This document shows positions 1-12,215 of a stretch of DNA of 64,000 nt, in pieces (within the stretch, counting starts at the first letter, position 1; each line of letters begins with the position of its first letter). The notes beneath the pieces were generated by a model, which was given only the letters and a program-made list of their open reading frames with translations, did not search any database and was not told where the DNA came from. The translations under genes were made by a program, and so were the position numbers. The DNA is from Hermatobates lingyangjiaoensis. Taxonomy: Eukaryota; Arthropoda; Insecta; Hemiptera; Hermatobatidae. The DNA lies in the NCBI GenBank assembly GCA_026182355.1, contig JAPFBL010001929.1:303501-367500 (forward strand), given 5' to 3'.

Positions 1-428
1 TTTACTTAATCAAGGTTAGTTTCTAATAACGAACCAACAAAACCATTATCTGTCATTGCATTGGTTGGGTATTAGAAGTTAACAATTCTATGATTAGTTG
101 TGTCTGAAAAGTTGTGCTTATGGCTATTTTATTAAGCAATTTGGAATTTATTAAGCAATTTTATTAAGTAATTTTTTGTATTTTTAATATTGTATACGAA
201 ATTAGTAATGCAACGACAGACATACCACTTTGGCATTCTGTAATAAGATAATCTGCATCGAGAACAAAAACCAGATAATTGAAATCAGTGTTCTTGATTA
301 AGAGGTTTTGCACCTAAAATTCAAAATGAGGTCAAATCTCTTCTCCATAATATCATTTACGTGCTTTTTTCTTTTTTATTGATAAATTCAAAACATAGAC
401 AGGTAATATCAACTAAACATTAAGTCTC
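1..428. other. AT-rich upstream flank of the Cys-rich gene
   Basis: No gene or recognisable repeat is seen. The stretch lies immediately upstream of the TATA box of the gene starting at 489 and may hold its proximal regulatory DNA, but no specific site can be named. Confidence 0.4.
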
Positions 429-436
429 TATATAAG
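429..436 (+). promoter_or_regulatory. TATA box (TATATAAG)
   Basis: TATATAAG lies about 55 bases upstream of the ATG at 489. With the usual spacing of about 30 bases, transcription would begin near 460 and leave a 5' UTR of roughly 30 bases. The match to the TATA consensus and its placement before a signal-peptide exon support the call. The start site itself is inferred. Confidence 0.6.
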
Positions 437-488
437 TCTATTGAAGACACTTAGAGACTATACATCAAGGTGTTTCAGAGCCATCAAC

Positions 489-548
489 ATGAACTCCTCT
501 CACCTCTTCGCCTTCCTCGTGATTTCCATGGCCTCATGCATCACAGAG
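489..548 (+). CDS. Exon 1 (signal peptide) of Cys/Tyr-rich repeat secreted protein
   Basis: The exon encodes 20 residues beginning MNSSHLFAFLVISMASC, a classical secretion signal with a hydrophobic core and a small-residue end suited to signal peptidase. Reading on into the intron gives only four more codons before a stop (TAA at 561). A good donor, GAG|GTAATC, closes the exon in phase 0, which matches the phase-0 acceptor at 4315. The ATG is the first one after the predicted transcription start. The exon is too short to be found by ORF length; it was recognised from the TATA box, the signal peptide and the donor. Confidence 0.75.
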
Positions 549-1573
549 GTAATCTATACATAAATCAAGTGTTTGTCTGCATTTTTGTGTGTCCGTTCAC
601 ACCATAGTATGTGGTTACTATGGTACTAACCAATCCATGGTTACCCAACAAAAATGGAGTTCTTAAACGTATCAAAAATTTTAAGATTTCTTAAAGGCTA
701 AATGCAGGTGACTAAAATAATTTTGTTATACAACCATTACACAATCGAAATCAGTATAAAATATATTGTTGTTTCCGTTTTGTTTTTCTAGTTTGATGAA
801 TTAAATCTTTTCGCATATTATAAATGTTTAAAATATATTCGCATTTCTTTTATTAACTTTAAAAAGCAAATCTTTCTGAACTGATTCTGATAAAAATATT
901 TAAGAGTCAAACAAAACAAATTTAACAAGTACATAAGGTTATCCGTTATCCTAAGTTAAATATTCAGGTTTTACAGCTACTTTACCTTTTGCAGTAATTG
1001 GAATTTCTTGAAATTTCTTTTGCAGCTTGATTTATAAATGCTTTTATTTTAGAATGTTTTTTTTTTGTTACAAAAAGTCTTTGTTCTGTAGTATCTGTTG
1101 GACGTAAAAGAAATGTCTTGAAAGAGTAAAATGTATTATACCATCTGTTTCCATCAATATATAGGGGATAGTCGTAATAGTGAGATGATCCATGAAACAA
1201 CCTGCTTCATTTTCACAACCTTTTCAATCAATCATAAGCCAAACATTTTAATTTTGTTTATATCAAAACTGACTTTTTGGGTTGTTTACAATTATGAAAC
1301 TTATTTTCAGTTAATACTTATGTTAGATTAATATTAATTTAAAAATCTTAAAATTCTAGTTTAGGAAGAAAAAAGCGTTGGCCAAAACTACTTTTAAGCT
1401 ATACAAAAAAAAAATGAGTTTACAATGATGAAGCATCCTCCCCCCGAGAACAATAGGCACCTACTATTCTATAGGACACATATTTGGGTATATTGTAAAT
1501 TTTACTCATCTAACGTTGTTGCCTGTAGAGTATTAACAAACATTTGGATATACACTCACCCACCAAACCAGTC

Positions 1574-1577
1574 GCAC

Positions 1578-1634
<57 letters not shown>

Positions 1635-1643
1635 CCCACACAC
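1574..1643. repeat. (CA)n microsatellite
   Basis: CA dinucleotides interrupted by a few CAAA steps. ORFs across it on both strands (His/Thr or Val/Cys runs) are artefacts of the repeat. Confidence 0.95.
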
Positions 1644-3579
1644 TACCATCATTTAAAAAAAAAAGGTCAAAGTAGACATAAGAGACCTTATCTAACATTT
1701 GACATCATCAAATCTGAAATCGATTTTTTTTTTACTTATAGGAAATTAAAATGTCTAAGTGAATAAAAATTTCTGTTTATGACTTTTTTTTCATTCTTTT
1801 AAGATATCTCTTGGCATGACATTATATTAACTTGTGCTATTCCTCAGATTCTTTAAAATAGAGGAATAATACAATCCTATCCCAGAATTTTCACAAAAAA
1901 AAATTGTTTCTTTAATCTATTGGTAATTTACAAAAGGCGAAGGCACAACTGTTAGTTTACGATAGACACGGTATATCAGGCAGTTTTCAGTGAACTACTA
2001 TCGCAGTACTAAACACAAATCATAAACTTCCCCCACAAACCCATATTTCCAATGTAGGTTAAATCAACGTCTTGAAAACATTCTATCAACCATTTCCAAC
2101 CCATTAATAAGTCAATAATTATTCTTTTCTCGTGCCATATTTCCAACTGAAAATAATAATTAACGTATTAAAAATTAATTATAAATGTAATCCAATATTT
2201 CTGATTATAATAATAATAATAATAATGACAATTTCAACTATTTTTATTTGAACCAATTTTCATAAAAATATATTTAAAAGGTAGATCATTAATTGTAAAT
2301 CTTTGACAATAATAGCATGGGAAAATTTGGAAATGCTGATTATTCAAAACGTCATTTCCTTGAAATTTGACAGTGCAGTCCTGACTGTTTCACTTTCGTT
2401 AATTTACTTCAAACCAATATAGTGTACTCGTAGCCTGGATTATTATTTCTGTTTTCTGTTTCAGTTTAACTGAAATGTTGGTACATAGAAGTTAATTCTA
2501 TTTTCTTTGTTCATTTAAAGTGAATGTTTTGTGGTAATCACTATTTATAATAAGAGTCGTAATTATGTATTGATGCCAGTTATTAAAATAATTGTTTAAT
2601 AAAAAGTAATGCATGGAACTTGTAAATATATACAGAGGTACATTTGAACAGAATGGGAAAATTATAATGTGTCAAGCGTGTCTGTTTTGCAATAGTCAGC
2701 TACTACCACATCATATCATTTGTCATTTAATATTTAATTAACAAAAATTAAATATTGTCAACTTGACATTTATTTAGGTCATGTTCGGCCTGTGCAAGTG
2801 GAAAACAGGAATCTCAATTCCACTAGGGGGGAATATTTTCCGAAAAAATTTATTTGCTGAGACATGGTTTTTATTGGCAAAACATAATGATTATATGACG
2901 ATTCAGTATATTAAAGCTGTACAAAGAGTTGATTGAGAATGACTGCATTCCACGGGGACGAATGTCCATACATTTGTGTCGGAGTCTGTCAGTCGGTGTT
3001 GGCCTTGCAGTTGCTGTAGTTGAAAAACATAGTCAATGTAGACTTTGTTTAGTACTGGATTCACGCAGAATTCCTTCGTCACTGTGACAGAAGTAGCTAG
3101 ACCTTCCCTGCTGAGTGATACAGTGCCGTATCAATGGCGGTTTAGGGGTTCCGCCAATGGCAGCATATAACAGGGGACGGCATTTTCAAGGTGTAAAAAT
3201 AGAAAATAGAAGAAAATTAAAATCATAAAAAGTTAACAAAAATTCTGATTTTTTATACCACTATGATTTTTTAAGCTCGTAATTGTTTCAATGTTTTATA
3301 TGTGTAATACTGTTTATTAAACGAATTTTTAAAAAATAATACATATTAGCATATTAAAAATTAATGTATCTTTACTTATGTAGTTGAAAATTTATTATAT
3401 TTGTTTGCATAGCCAGTTAATTTAATTTAATAATTTTTTATGAATCTATTTCCTTGAAAATAAATATTTATTTTGAAGGATAACAGTTTATCAACGCCTG
3501 GTGGGGGGATGGGGGCTACGACCATCCCGGGCGATAAAAATGGTTGTTACGTTAATGGAGTGACGTAGAACCGACAATG

Positions 3580-3750
3580 AAGTGTTATGAGCCTAGTTAG
3601 TACAAGATGTGCTATTATGAGCCTTCTCAATGCAATAAGTTGTGCAGTCAGCCTTGCCAGTACAAGAAGTGTTGTTATGAGGCTTTTCAATACAAGAAGA
3701 TCTACAATCAGTGTTGTCAATAAAAGAAGTTCCGTTATGAGCCTTGCCAA
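3580..3750 (+). pseudogene. Decayed block of the Cys-rich decapeptide repeat inside intron 1
   Basis: Read from 3580 in one frame this gives repeat units such as KCYEPS, YKMCYYEPSQCNK, CQYKKCCYEAFQYK and KKFRYEPCQ, clearly the same family as exon 2 (KCCYEPCQCN). In-frame stops at 3598-3600 (TAG) and 3721-3723 (TAA) and loss of several cysteines show that it is not translated as such. It lies about 560 bases upstream of exon 2. It is probably a remnant of an older, longer repeat exon or of a local duplication. Confidence 0.75.
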
Positions 3751-4314
3751 AGCATAAAAGTGGAATTACCAAAGTATGCGCTAATCTTAATCCTCTAGCA
3801 GTAGGGGCTTGTAGATCAATGCTGCTTCAGAAATATTATTCGTCTTTTATATATAAAACATTCACTATTTGATACGGTGCACTATAATTATAATTTACAA
3901 TAAATGTACCTACAAAATCTATAAAATCTTAAACAGTAAATAATTATACACATTAATCTGAAATTGTGATACACAATTTTCAAGCACAATGCAGCCTCTT
4001 CGGAATTTATGAGCATTAGCGCTATTTTTTTCGTATGCACAGACTTTTATTAATACCATCTGTTTAACAGAAAAACACTTAGTGTATTGGACTTTGATAG
4101 GCACAGTTAAATAAAGGCGTTTGTATTTTTACTGTAAATTAATGAATATACTGTCATACATTAAGGATTATACACTATAAGAGTATACACAAAAATGAGC
4201 ATGTTTTACTGATTGTTTCATTATTTCGACAATGAAGTAGACAATGATGCTACACAAAAGGAGCCATAACTGATTTCTGTTGTATTAACGTTGTGCTTTT
4301 TTTTTCTGTTACAG

Positions 4315-5124
4315 GCATGTGAAAAACAGAAAGTGTATACCAAAAATTGTTGCCAACCTGCATACTGTGTCCCACAACCTTGCTATTACCAAAAAGAACC
4401 ATGCTGTGTGCCATGTCAATGCAAGAAGTGTTGTTATGAGCCTGTTAAATGCAAGAAGTGCTGTTATGAGCCCATTCAATGCGGGAAGTGCTGTTATGAG
4501 CCCTTTCAATGCAAGAGGTGCTGTTATGAACCTCTTCAATACATGAACTACTGTTATGAGCCTGTTCAATGCAAGAAGTGCTGTTATGATTCCGTTCAAT
4601 GCAATAAGTGCTGTTATGAGCCTTGCCAGTGCAATAAGTGTTGTTATGAGCCTTGTCAATATAATATGGTCTGCAATGAACCTTGCCAATATAAAAAGTG
4701 TTGCTATTTACCTTGTCAATACAATAAGTATACCTCCGAGCCTTGTCACTCCAAGTTTTCCCTCTATAATCCTCATTACTACAAGAAGTGCTGTTATGAG
4801 TCTTGCCAGAGCAATAAGTGTTGTTATGAGCCTTGTCAATATAACATGGTCTGCAATGAACCTTGCCAATACAAAACGTGTAGCTATTTACCTTGTCAAT
4901 ACAATAAGTGCGTTCCTAAGCCTTGTCACTGCAAGATTTCCCTCTATAATCCTCATCATTACAAGAAGTGCTGTTATGAGCCTTGCCAGTGCAATAAGTG
5001 TTGTTATGAGCCTTGCCAGTGCAATAAGTGTTGTTATGAGCCTTGCAAGGACAATGGCTGCTACGAGCCTTGCCAAGAAAAGTGCTGCTACGAGCCTTGT
5101 CCCGAAAAGAAGTGCTGCAATTAA
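4315..5124 (+). CDS. Exon 2: secreted Cys/Tyr-rich decapeptide-repeat protein
   Basis: Joined to exon 1 this gives a protein of 289 residues. The exon starts after an excellent acceptor and runs to TAA at 5122-5124. After a short head (ACEKQKVYTKNCCQPAYC) it is almost wholly repeats of about ten residues with consensus KCCYEPCQCN, rich in Cys, Lys, Tyr, Glu, Pro and Gln. A 60-residue higher-order unit, containing YNMVCNEPCQYK, a YLPCQYNK step and a SLYNPHYYK step, occurs twice in tandem, exactly 180 bases apart (about 4636-4815 and 4816-4995). The regular CC pairs suggest an extracellular disulphide-linked structural or matrix protein, perhaps cuticular, adhesive or of shell or egg coat. This is inference from composition, and I recognise no named family. 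Two AATAAA signals follow within 105 bases. Long ORFs on the other strand here are shadows of the repeat. Confidence 0.85.
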   Translation, partial: ACEKQKVYTKNCCQPAYCVPQPCYYQKEPCCVPCQCKKCCYEPVKCKKCCYEPIQCGKCCYEPFQCKRCCYEPLQYMNYCYEPVQCKKCCYDSVQCNKCCYEPCQCNKCCYEPCQYNMVCNEPCQYKKCCYLPCQYNKYTSEPCHSKFSLYNPHYYKKCCYESCQSNKCCYEPCQYNMVCNEPCQYKTCSYLPCQYNKCVPKPCHCKISLYNPHHYKKCCYEPCQCNKCCYEPCQCNKCCYEPCKDNGCYEPCQEKCCYEPCPEKKCCN

Positions 5125-5209
5125 GTTTACTACAGCAAGAAATCCTACTGTCACCCTGTCTCAAGAAGAAACACTGCTGTACTGACTATTAAAAAGATAA
5201 AATATACTT

Positions 5210-5228
5210 AATAAAAATGCTTAATAAA
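5210..5228 (+). promoter_or_regulatory. Polyadenylation signals (two AATAAA)
   Basis: AATAAA occurs at 5210-5215 and again at 5223-5228, 86 and 99 bases past the stop codon of the Cys-rich gene. Either could direct 3' end formation. Confidence 0.6.
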
Positions 5229-6074
5229 TTCCAAATCGCTTATTAAATTAGCGATAAGGACTACTTTTGAGACACAACTAATTTTAGAATTGTTAACACT
5301 AGCATAAAATTAATGGCTTTGTATTTTACAATTATATTTTTAAATAAATTTCAATCATTGAATCAAATTTCTTTATAACCCAGTTCCACAGGTAGACAGG
5401 TGTATATAATTACAACAAATACGTGTTTTTTGTCACAGTCAAATCTATGTTATACTTAGATCATAACACAGCGTCTCCGTGACTACGAGGGTATTGCTCT
5501 TACATTTGTTATAAGAAACTGATAACAATAAAATAAATTTAATACAGCAAATGCTATGAACATTAGTAATGGTTTGTTCAAGCTTGACTCAACACAGACG
5601 AAGGCTTTCTAATGAAAATTGGAACCTTCATTAATATAAAATTGAAAAGAATAAAAAAATTAACTTTTTAATAAAATTAATAACTAATAAACATATAAAT
5701 CAAATTATGGCAAAAAATTAAATTTCCTAAAAACTCACCTCTGAATAAGACAGTTCAAGATGATGTCTGGATTTGATTTCTTCAATGTAGATACAGAAAA
5801 ATGAGAAATTAAAAATACATACTAACAGTATCTAATTTTCGGTTTGAACAGTCTTCAGGTGAGATGAGATAGAAACCAAATTCAGGAAAAAAACATATAA
5901 AAGTGATCAGAGTAGTTTAATACATATTTAATTCGACTGCGTTGTCATTATGTAAGAAGTGAAGGGAATTGATTTGTCTACAAGGATTGACAGCTGCCAT
6001 GATAAGGTTTACTTATATCTTTCTGAACTCATTCGAAAAAGTATATATATATTATATATACACGTATATATATA
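5229..6074. other. AT-rich intergenic DNA
   Basis: No coding sequence or recognisable repeat beyond a short (TA)n run near 6043-6075 that borders the next element. Confidence 0.5.
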
Positions 6075-6210
6075 TCAATAATCAAACCACAATAAGAAAA
6101 TGGGAAAACAAGACTAAGATCTTTCAACCGTAACAAGCGGGTTTTCCCATTTTCTTATTGTGATTTGATCATTGATTGTTATTTCACGTGTTAATGTGAA
6201 ATTCTTTTTA
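6075..6210. repeat. Repeat family A, foldback copy A1
   Basis: Family A in its forward sense reads TTGACTCTGACGAAGACC, then the ...CTTGTTACGGTTGAAAGATC core, then ...CCCATTTCTTATTGTGG and ...TTTCACGTGTTTATGTG. Here a reverse-sense part (6075-6140) abuts a forward-sense part (6141-6210), making a palindrome with the central core trimmed. (TA)n runs flank both ends. Confidence 0.8.
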
Positions 6211-6538
6211 TACATATGTATATATATATATATATATTTGTAAAAGTTGGAAGCAGTCCTTCATTTAAACATATATTGTTAAATAACGCCCCATATCTTC
6301 TTTATTTTTCATCTGTAATTCATGATGATCTCTTTCATCAACTAATCATCAGTCTTGTAAATACTACCAATCTTATATGTGTACCTTTTGTTGATGAACG
6401 TTGTTGAAACCCGCCTCTGCGAGCTTCACCTTGGGCACTTTACAAGGACTGTCTGTCTTGTATTTTCAATCGTGAGGAGGTGGTTAGTTCTAAATGTTCC
6501 ACGTTAAAAAAAAATCGACCTATTCTGTTTTATCATGC

Positions 6539-7240
6539 TATGACCGAAAGCCTCACCACCCAATAAATCAAAAAATAAACACAGCTATCGCGTTAAAACA
6601 TAGAGCCCTCTATTCCTCAGTGACCCCAAATTCCACAGTAAAAATATAATTCTAGTAAAATCCATATTGCTTAATAACTTGCAACACACACACAGATCAT
6701 AATGATAATGGAGACCACAGACAACAAAATAACAATATAACAACAAATTCAAACAGTCGCACGCACATAAACACGATGGACAACACAGTCAGACTCTCAG
6801 AACAGTATAGGCACAGACAATATAACATACTTTAGTCTTACGTATGTAAAAGGCCTCTCAGAAAGATTAAAAAAAACGTTAAAAGATACTATACATTGCA
6901 AAATTGCACACAAAAACAACAAAACACTAAATAGTTTAGTTTTCTCTAAACTCAAATCTACAACCTCTATATTACAGAGCAGCAATATAGTCTATCAAAT
7001 TAACTGCAACGACTGTGATGCAAAATATATAGGGCAAACTAGCCAATACTTAGCAAACAGGATTTCACAGCATAAATCAGATATTACAGGGCAAAAAATA
7101 ACAAGTGCCCTAGCAGCTAAACATGCCTAGCTAAACATGCCAACACACAAAAACATAACTTTGACTTTCATTTACTTATAGTAGACAAAGAAAAACACCA
7201 GAAATTGAAAACACCTGGTAAAAGAAATAATACACATTGG
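6539..7240 (+). pseudogene. Decayed Penelope-like element (thumb and GIY-YIG nuclease)
   Basis: Translation with frame changes gives HHPINQKINTA and LKHRAL (thumb region), then YVKGLSERLKKTLK, then NIVYQINCNDCDAKYIGQTSQYL, the CxxC plus GIY-YIG motif of PLE endonucleases. It is collinear with the better copy at 20526-21293 (HHPVLHKINTA, YVKGLSEQLEKAL, VYSVKCSDCEVLYIGQTSQYL). In-frame stops, such as that just after STVKI and that after AALAAKHA-like sequence near 7129, show that it is dead. A 3' tail with a hammerhead-like core follows at 7758. Confidence 0.85.
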
Positions 7241-7757
7241 ACAAACTGAAAACACCTGCAACTCTAGAACTGGCATAGAAAAATTTAGCCAAATTTACAC
7301 AAACATTTTTACACAATACAAAAAAACGAAACATTGGGACTAAACACATGAAAATTAGGCAGACCCCGTAAAATATACAAATAAAAATAATCATAATATA
7401 AAAAAAAAATAAAAAAAAACCACTGGGTCCTCAACATGCAAAAGAGAACACAACCGTAAAGAAACCTCCAAACAAATAAATAGTAGCCGTATGTGTTATT
7501 CATGTAACACAGTAAATTAAGGTATGCTGCAACAGAAACAGATTTCCAAGGTAAACAAATATTGATATTTATACTTATGAAATAATTGTAAAAGTAATAG
7601 AATAATTATAACAATATCCTTATGTCAATGTAAAATCCATAGTCGAAATAACTGATTTATCAATCAATTCCTATCTGTTACTGTACATGTAAAATGTAAT
7701 AAATAACCAAAATAGTAGTAATAGTAGTTCTAATTGTAAAACAATCATGTTGTAGCC

Positions 7758-7791
7758 CTGAAGATGACATAAATAAAAGTCGAAACGTCGG
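7758..7791 (+). ncRNA. Hammerhead-like ribozyme core in PLE 3' tail
   Basis: CTGAAGA (7758-7764), one extra T, stem GAC (7766-7768) pairing with GTC (7779-7781) across an A-rich loop, then GAAA (7782-7785) and CGTCGG. This is the hammerhead order of conserved blocks, but with one base more than the canonical core and a short stem. It follows the decayed PLE, where such ribozymes are known to occur. Activity is not shown. Confidence 0.45.
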
Positions 7792-7847
7792 CAAAAAGGA
7801 CTAGTTTCAAATCATTAGACTTCAACCCTCAAAAAATTACATCATAT

Positions 7848-7854
<7 letters not shown>

Positions 7855-7921
<67 letters not shown>
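7855..7921. repeat. (TA)n microsatellite
   Basis: TA dinucleotides with a short interruption. They border family A copy A2. Confidence 0.95.
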
Positions 7922-7922
<1 letters not shown>

Positions 7923-8151
7923 ATGAATGATCAAACCACAATAAGAAATGGGAAAACAAGACTAAGATCTTTCAACCGTAACAAGCGGTCTTCGTCAAAG
8001 TCAAAAACCCAACTGAGCCAAAAACCAGTTGAGTTTTTGACTCTGACGAAGACCGCTTGTTACGGTTGAAAGATCTTAGTCTTGTTTTCCCATTTCTTAT
8101 TGTGGTTTGATCATTGATTGTTATTTCACGTGTTTATGTGAAATCTTTTTA
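7922..8151. repeat. Repeat family A, long palindromic copy A2
   Basis: The left arm (7922-8015, reverse sense) and right arm (about 8024-8120, forward sense) are almost perfect reverse complements separated by a few bases. The right arm continues into the TTTCACGTGTTTATGTG end. Each arm holds the CTGACGA...GAAA core. The right-arm core is at 8043-8071, with stem ACCG (8052-8055) and CGGT (8063-8066). (TA)n arrays flank the element. Confidence 0.9.
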
Positions 8152-8152
8152 G

Positions 8153-8154
<2 letters not shown>

Positions 8155-8209
<55 letters not shown>
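8155..8209. repeat. (TA)n microsatellite
   Basis: A run of TA dinucleotides at the right edge of copy A2. Confidence 0.95.
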
Positions 8210-8211
<2 letters not shown>

Positions 8212-11200
8212 GAAAACATAATCATAAGAAAAATAAGTTCTCACACCTTATTTAAAAATTTGAAATATCCAAAAGAAATTATCTGCTATTTTGAACTCTT
8301 AAAAATACGAGTAAAACCAGATGTTCCCCCAAAATCACAGACATTAAATATTCAATTAGGAATTTTGCCCTTCTTAAACTTTTACTGAATAAATTATTTT
8401 GAAAACAAAAAATAACCAATTGATACTGCAAAAAAAAAACATTAAGGGAAAATAAAATTCTCTTTCACAAATAGCACCTTTGGAATTTATTTTCATTTTT
8501 TTTTCATTTTTTCCTTTTTTTTTAGAAACAATCACTAATTTTTACTAAATTTTTGTCTAAATTTAAGTGCAGTTTAATTTCAAAATTTGTATTATTAACA
8601 ATTGAAAATGACGGCATAAAAACAATAAAACAAGTAAATTGATACTCTTACTAAAAGAATAATAGTAATTAATGTATAAAATAATAAGTTTATTATTTGT
8701 GAGTATTAAACAATAAACAACTTTTGCTCTTATTATAAAGACAAATTCTAATTAATTTATAAACAAATAAGGAAATCTACATATTTTTTTTTTAAATATC
8801 TGACTAGTACTACATGGGTTTATCAAACGTTTAGTTTGATGGAACCATTATGTCAGTTGCCTTCCTATGTAATGCTAAACGTTCAAATTTAACTAAAAAA
8901 TGTTTATTACAAACGACAACAAAAAAAAAGAAAGAAAAGAAACAATAATGAGATGGCATTGATGAATGTTTACAACATACAATAAGATTACACTCTAGCA
9001 GAATTTAAAACTTAGAACACAATCATAACAAAAAAACTTTCATACTCTCTATTAAGAATTGATTGTCATTGAAAACTAAACTACGAGTATATTGAGCAAC
9101 TGTCATCACTAGAAAAATTTCCCCTATTACATGAAAAACATATATGTACAATTAACTATAATTAAAAAAATATATACTATATACATGTAAAAATCACCAA
9201 TTTCTCTTTGAGCTTATTTCATTTTAAAAAAAAGAAAATACATTAAGCACTACTACATGATATGTTTGTATGGTATATATATATATTACACATGAAGATA
9301 AATGTATTATTCTAGAATATACAGGTCTTAACAGCAACAAAAATATGATAAATATATATATGGATAATATTAGAATGATTATATATACTATCAAGAGAAA
9401 ACCAATATTAAATTATGAACACACGTATATGGTTCATTTATTAAATACAAATTGGCAAGAAATTCAATGTAAAACTTTTGTTAAAATTGATTACAAATTT
9501 CTTTCATGAACTGTAAAAGTTGTTAGAAATAAAAATATTGAGCTAATAAGATTTTTTTTTTATTCACTGACTGGATTTACATAACTCAAACTCTGTGTAT
9601 TAGCTCTATATGATTAATTATAAATTATTTACAATGATTATTATTTAAAAAATTTAAATTAAATAAAATATTAAAAAATGTTGAATCTTCTTTATGGAAA
9701 AGATAAACAAATGGTACATAAATCTGTCATTAAACTGTCTATAGTGGTATAAGGAACTATCCTGTATTTATCTAATTTTTAAATAAGAAGTATCTAAAAC
9801 ATAAAAAAAGAATTTAAATTATTTTAATTTTTCAAGCCATTTCTTTTTTATTATACCAAAATTCAACTTTTATAGAAATAGTTAATAAATCTATATAAAC
9901 TGGAAATTTAATATAAAAATTTGCATATACTCCATTTATTATGATTTGATAAAAAATATTTAAAATAATAAATCAATCCCAATTTTTTAATTTTTTTTTT
10001 GGAATAGTTTAATATAAATGTAATTATATAATTGGTTTTATACTTCAACTAATTTTAAAAAATAATAATATTCAATTAATTAATTTTATTTAATTTTAAA
10101 CAAAAATAACTTTTTCAAAACTGATTTACAAGAAATTTAACAAGTTCTTTCAAAATAAATTTAATTTAATTTTTTTGTAATTAAAAATTGATTTTAAATT
10201 GAAAAAAAATTATAACATTACTTTAAACATTTTGTATATATTTGAACTTAGTCAAAAATGGAACATACAAATGCATTACTGTTAGTTCTTTTGATAAAAT
10301 CAACTATTTACTCATTTATATATGATTCCAAACATTTTAAAATTCAAACATAAGTTTTAAAAATGAAAAATATTATTTTAAAAATGGCACGATTAAAAAA
10401 AACAACGATAATTTTAATGATAGAATTATTAAAATATAAAAATATTTCATTTAAAATATTAAAACAGTTTGTCATCAAGTACGACTAAAAAAAACAAAAA
10501 TTTCATTTTTTTAGAAAAAAAGTAAAAATGAATTTATATTTTGTGTTTTTCGTTTACAATATAAAAAAAGAATGATTTTGATTAGAATTTAGAATGTAGT
10601 TTATTACTGTACAGAATACAGTCATTTTTATTTCAAATATTTCATAGAAATGGCATCGTAATATTTTTAATGGTCTACGAGTATATTCTTGCTTATACTG
10701 GTATACCCCCGATAGTATTCAAAACCAGACTTTCTGATCATGTAATGACTAAGTTGTAAATCTTTTATACAGAGATATGTCTATTACTGCTTTCTCTGTA
10801 ATCCAGTTACATATATTGGTAAAATATATATTTATTCTGTTAGTATGTTCATAAGATTCTTTATAATTTATAATAATTTCAAATAAATGTTTAAATTATA
10901 TTTATAGTATAATTTATAAAATTATTGTAATAGGTAATATACTTGTTTCTTTTTTAAAGAATTTCTTACAAGGATATTTAATAGGCTATGATAATCGGAT
11001 TATAATGTATTCTATAGTTATCATAATTTTGAATCATATTACATTACTGAAAGTTTGGTAAGGGATTGATTAAATATATTTTGTTAAATAAAACTAAACA
11101 ATGATTAACTAAACAGTGTGCATCTTAGTTATTGAAACTAAATTGGACATAGAGTGGAACTATATAATTATTAAATTATAACTTTAATTATTAAGTTTAA

Positions 11201-11230
11201 CTGTATTTAATTATACAGTTGTGCCTTAGC
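8210..11230. other. AT-rich gene desert
   Basis: Three kilobases of very AT-rich DNA with long A and T runs. No coding signal, splice-supported exon or clear repeat family is visible. A small ORF at 9270-9509 has composition like its surroundings and is not supported as a gene. Confidence 0.6.
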
Positions 11231-12215
11231 CATCAAAGGATCCGGTTCTCAAATTAACTATTCGAAAAAAAAGTGGCTCAGTTTTCGAACATTGCCTTTT
11301 CTTGATGATAGCCTCGGTTGTTCAACATAGACATTTGCTTTTAACATAGTCTTTAGTTGAAGATTGCCTTAGTTTTTGAACACTGTCTTTGGTTGAATAT
11401 TGCCCCCGTTTTCAAAAATTGACTTCTGTTGAAAATAGCTTAACTTTTACAACATTACCTTTTCCTGAAGATTGCTTATTGTTTTTAAACATTGCCTTTA
11501 GTTGAGGATGCCTCTGTTGAATATTGCCTTTTGTTGAAGATTCTCTTAGGTTTTTTACAAAATCTTTAGTTGAAGATGCCTTTGTTAAATATTGCCTTTT
11601 GTTGAAGATTCTCTCGGTTTTTTACAAATGTCTTAAGTTGAAGATACCTCTGTTGAATATTGCCTTTTGTTGAAGATTCTCTCGGTTTTTTACAAATGCC
11701 TTTACTTGAACATGCCTCTGTTGAATATTGCCTTTTGTTGAAGATTCTCTTAGGTTTTTTACAAAAACTTTAGTTGAAGATGCCTTTGTTAAATATTGCC
11801 TTTTGTTGAAGATTCTCTCGGTTTTTTACAAATGTCTTAAGTTGAAGATACCTCTGTTGAATATTGCCTTTTGTTGAAGATTCTCTCGGTTTTTTACAAA
11901 TGCCTTTACTTGAACATGCCTCTGTTGAATATTGCCTTTTGTTGAAGATTCTCTTAGGTTTTTTACAAAAACTTTAGTTGAAGATGCCTTTGTTAAATAT
12001 TGCCTTTTGTTGAAGATTCTCTCGGTTTTTTACAAATGTCTTAAGTTGAAGATACCTCTGTTGAATATTGTCTTTTGTTGAAGATTCTCTTGGGTTTTTA
12101 CAAATGCCTTAGTTGAAGATGCCTCTGTTGGATATTGTCTTTTGTTGAAGATTTCTTCTGTTGAACATTGTCTTTTGTTGAAGATCCTTTTGGTTCAACA
12201 TTGCTTTCGTTCTCA
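11230..12215. repeat. Minisatellite with 68 bp units and 204 bp higher-order unit
   Basis: The basic unit runs TTGAAGATTCTC, then a GGTTTTTTACAAA step, then GCCTTTACTTGAA, then CTGTTGAATATTGCC, about 68 bases. Three variant units form a 204-base block: the variant TTAGGTTTTTT recurs at about 11546, 11750 and 11954. Both edges (before 11500 and after 12070) hold more diverged units. Confidence 0.9.

Larger units (their letters stand above)
549..4314 (+). other. Intron 1 of the Cys-rich gene
   Basis: A 3.8 kb intron bounded by GTAATC and a pyrimidine-rich TTTTTTTTCTGTTACAG. It contains a (CA)n array near 1574-1643, ordinary AT-rich sequence, a more GC-balanced unrecognised patch at about 2770-3180, and a decayed stretch of the exon 2 repeat at 3580-3750. 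No other gene is seen inside it. Confidence 0.65.

Noticed and set aside
4309..4689. - strand ORF over the Cys-rich exon
   Set aside because: Shadow of the decapeptide repeat. It gives Leu/Ile/Thr-rich nonsense and no splice sites support it.
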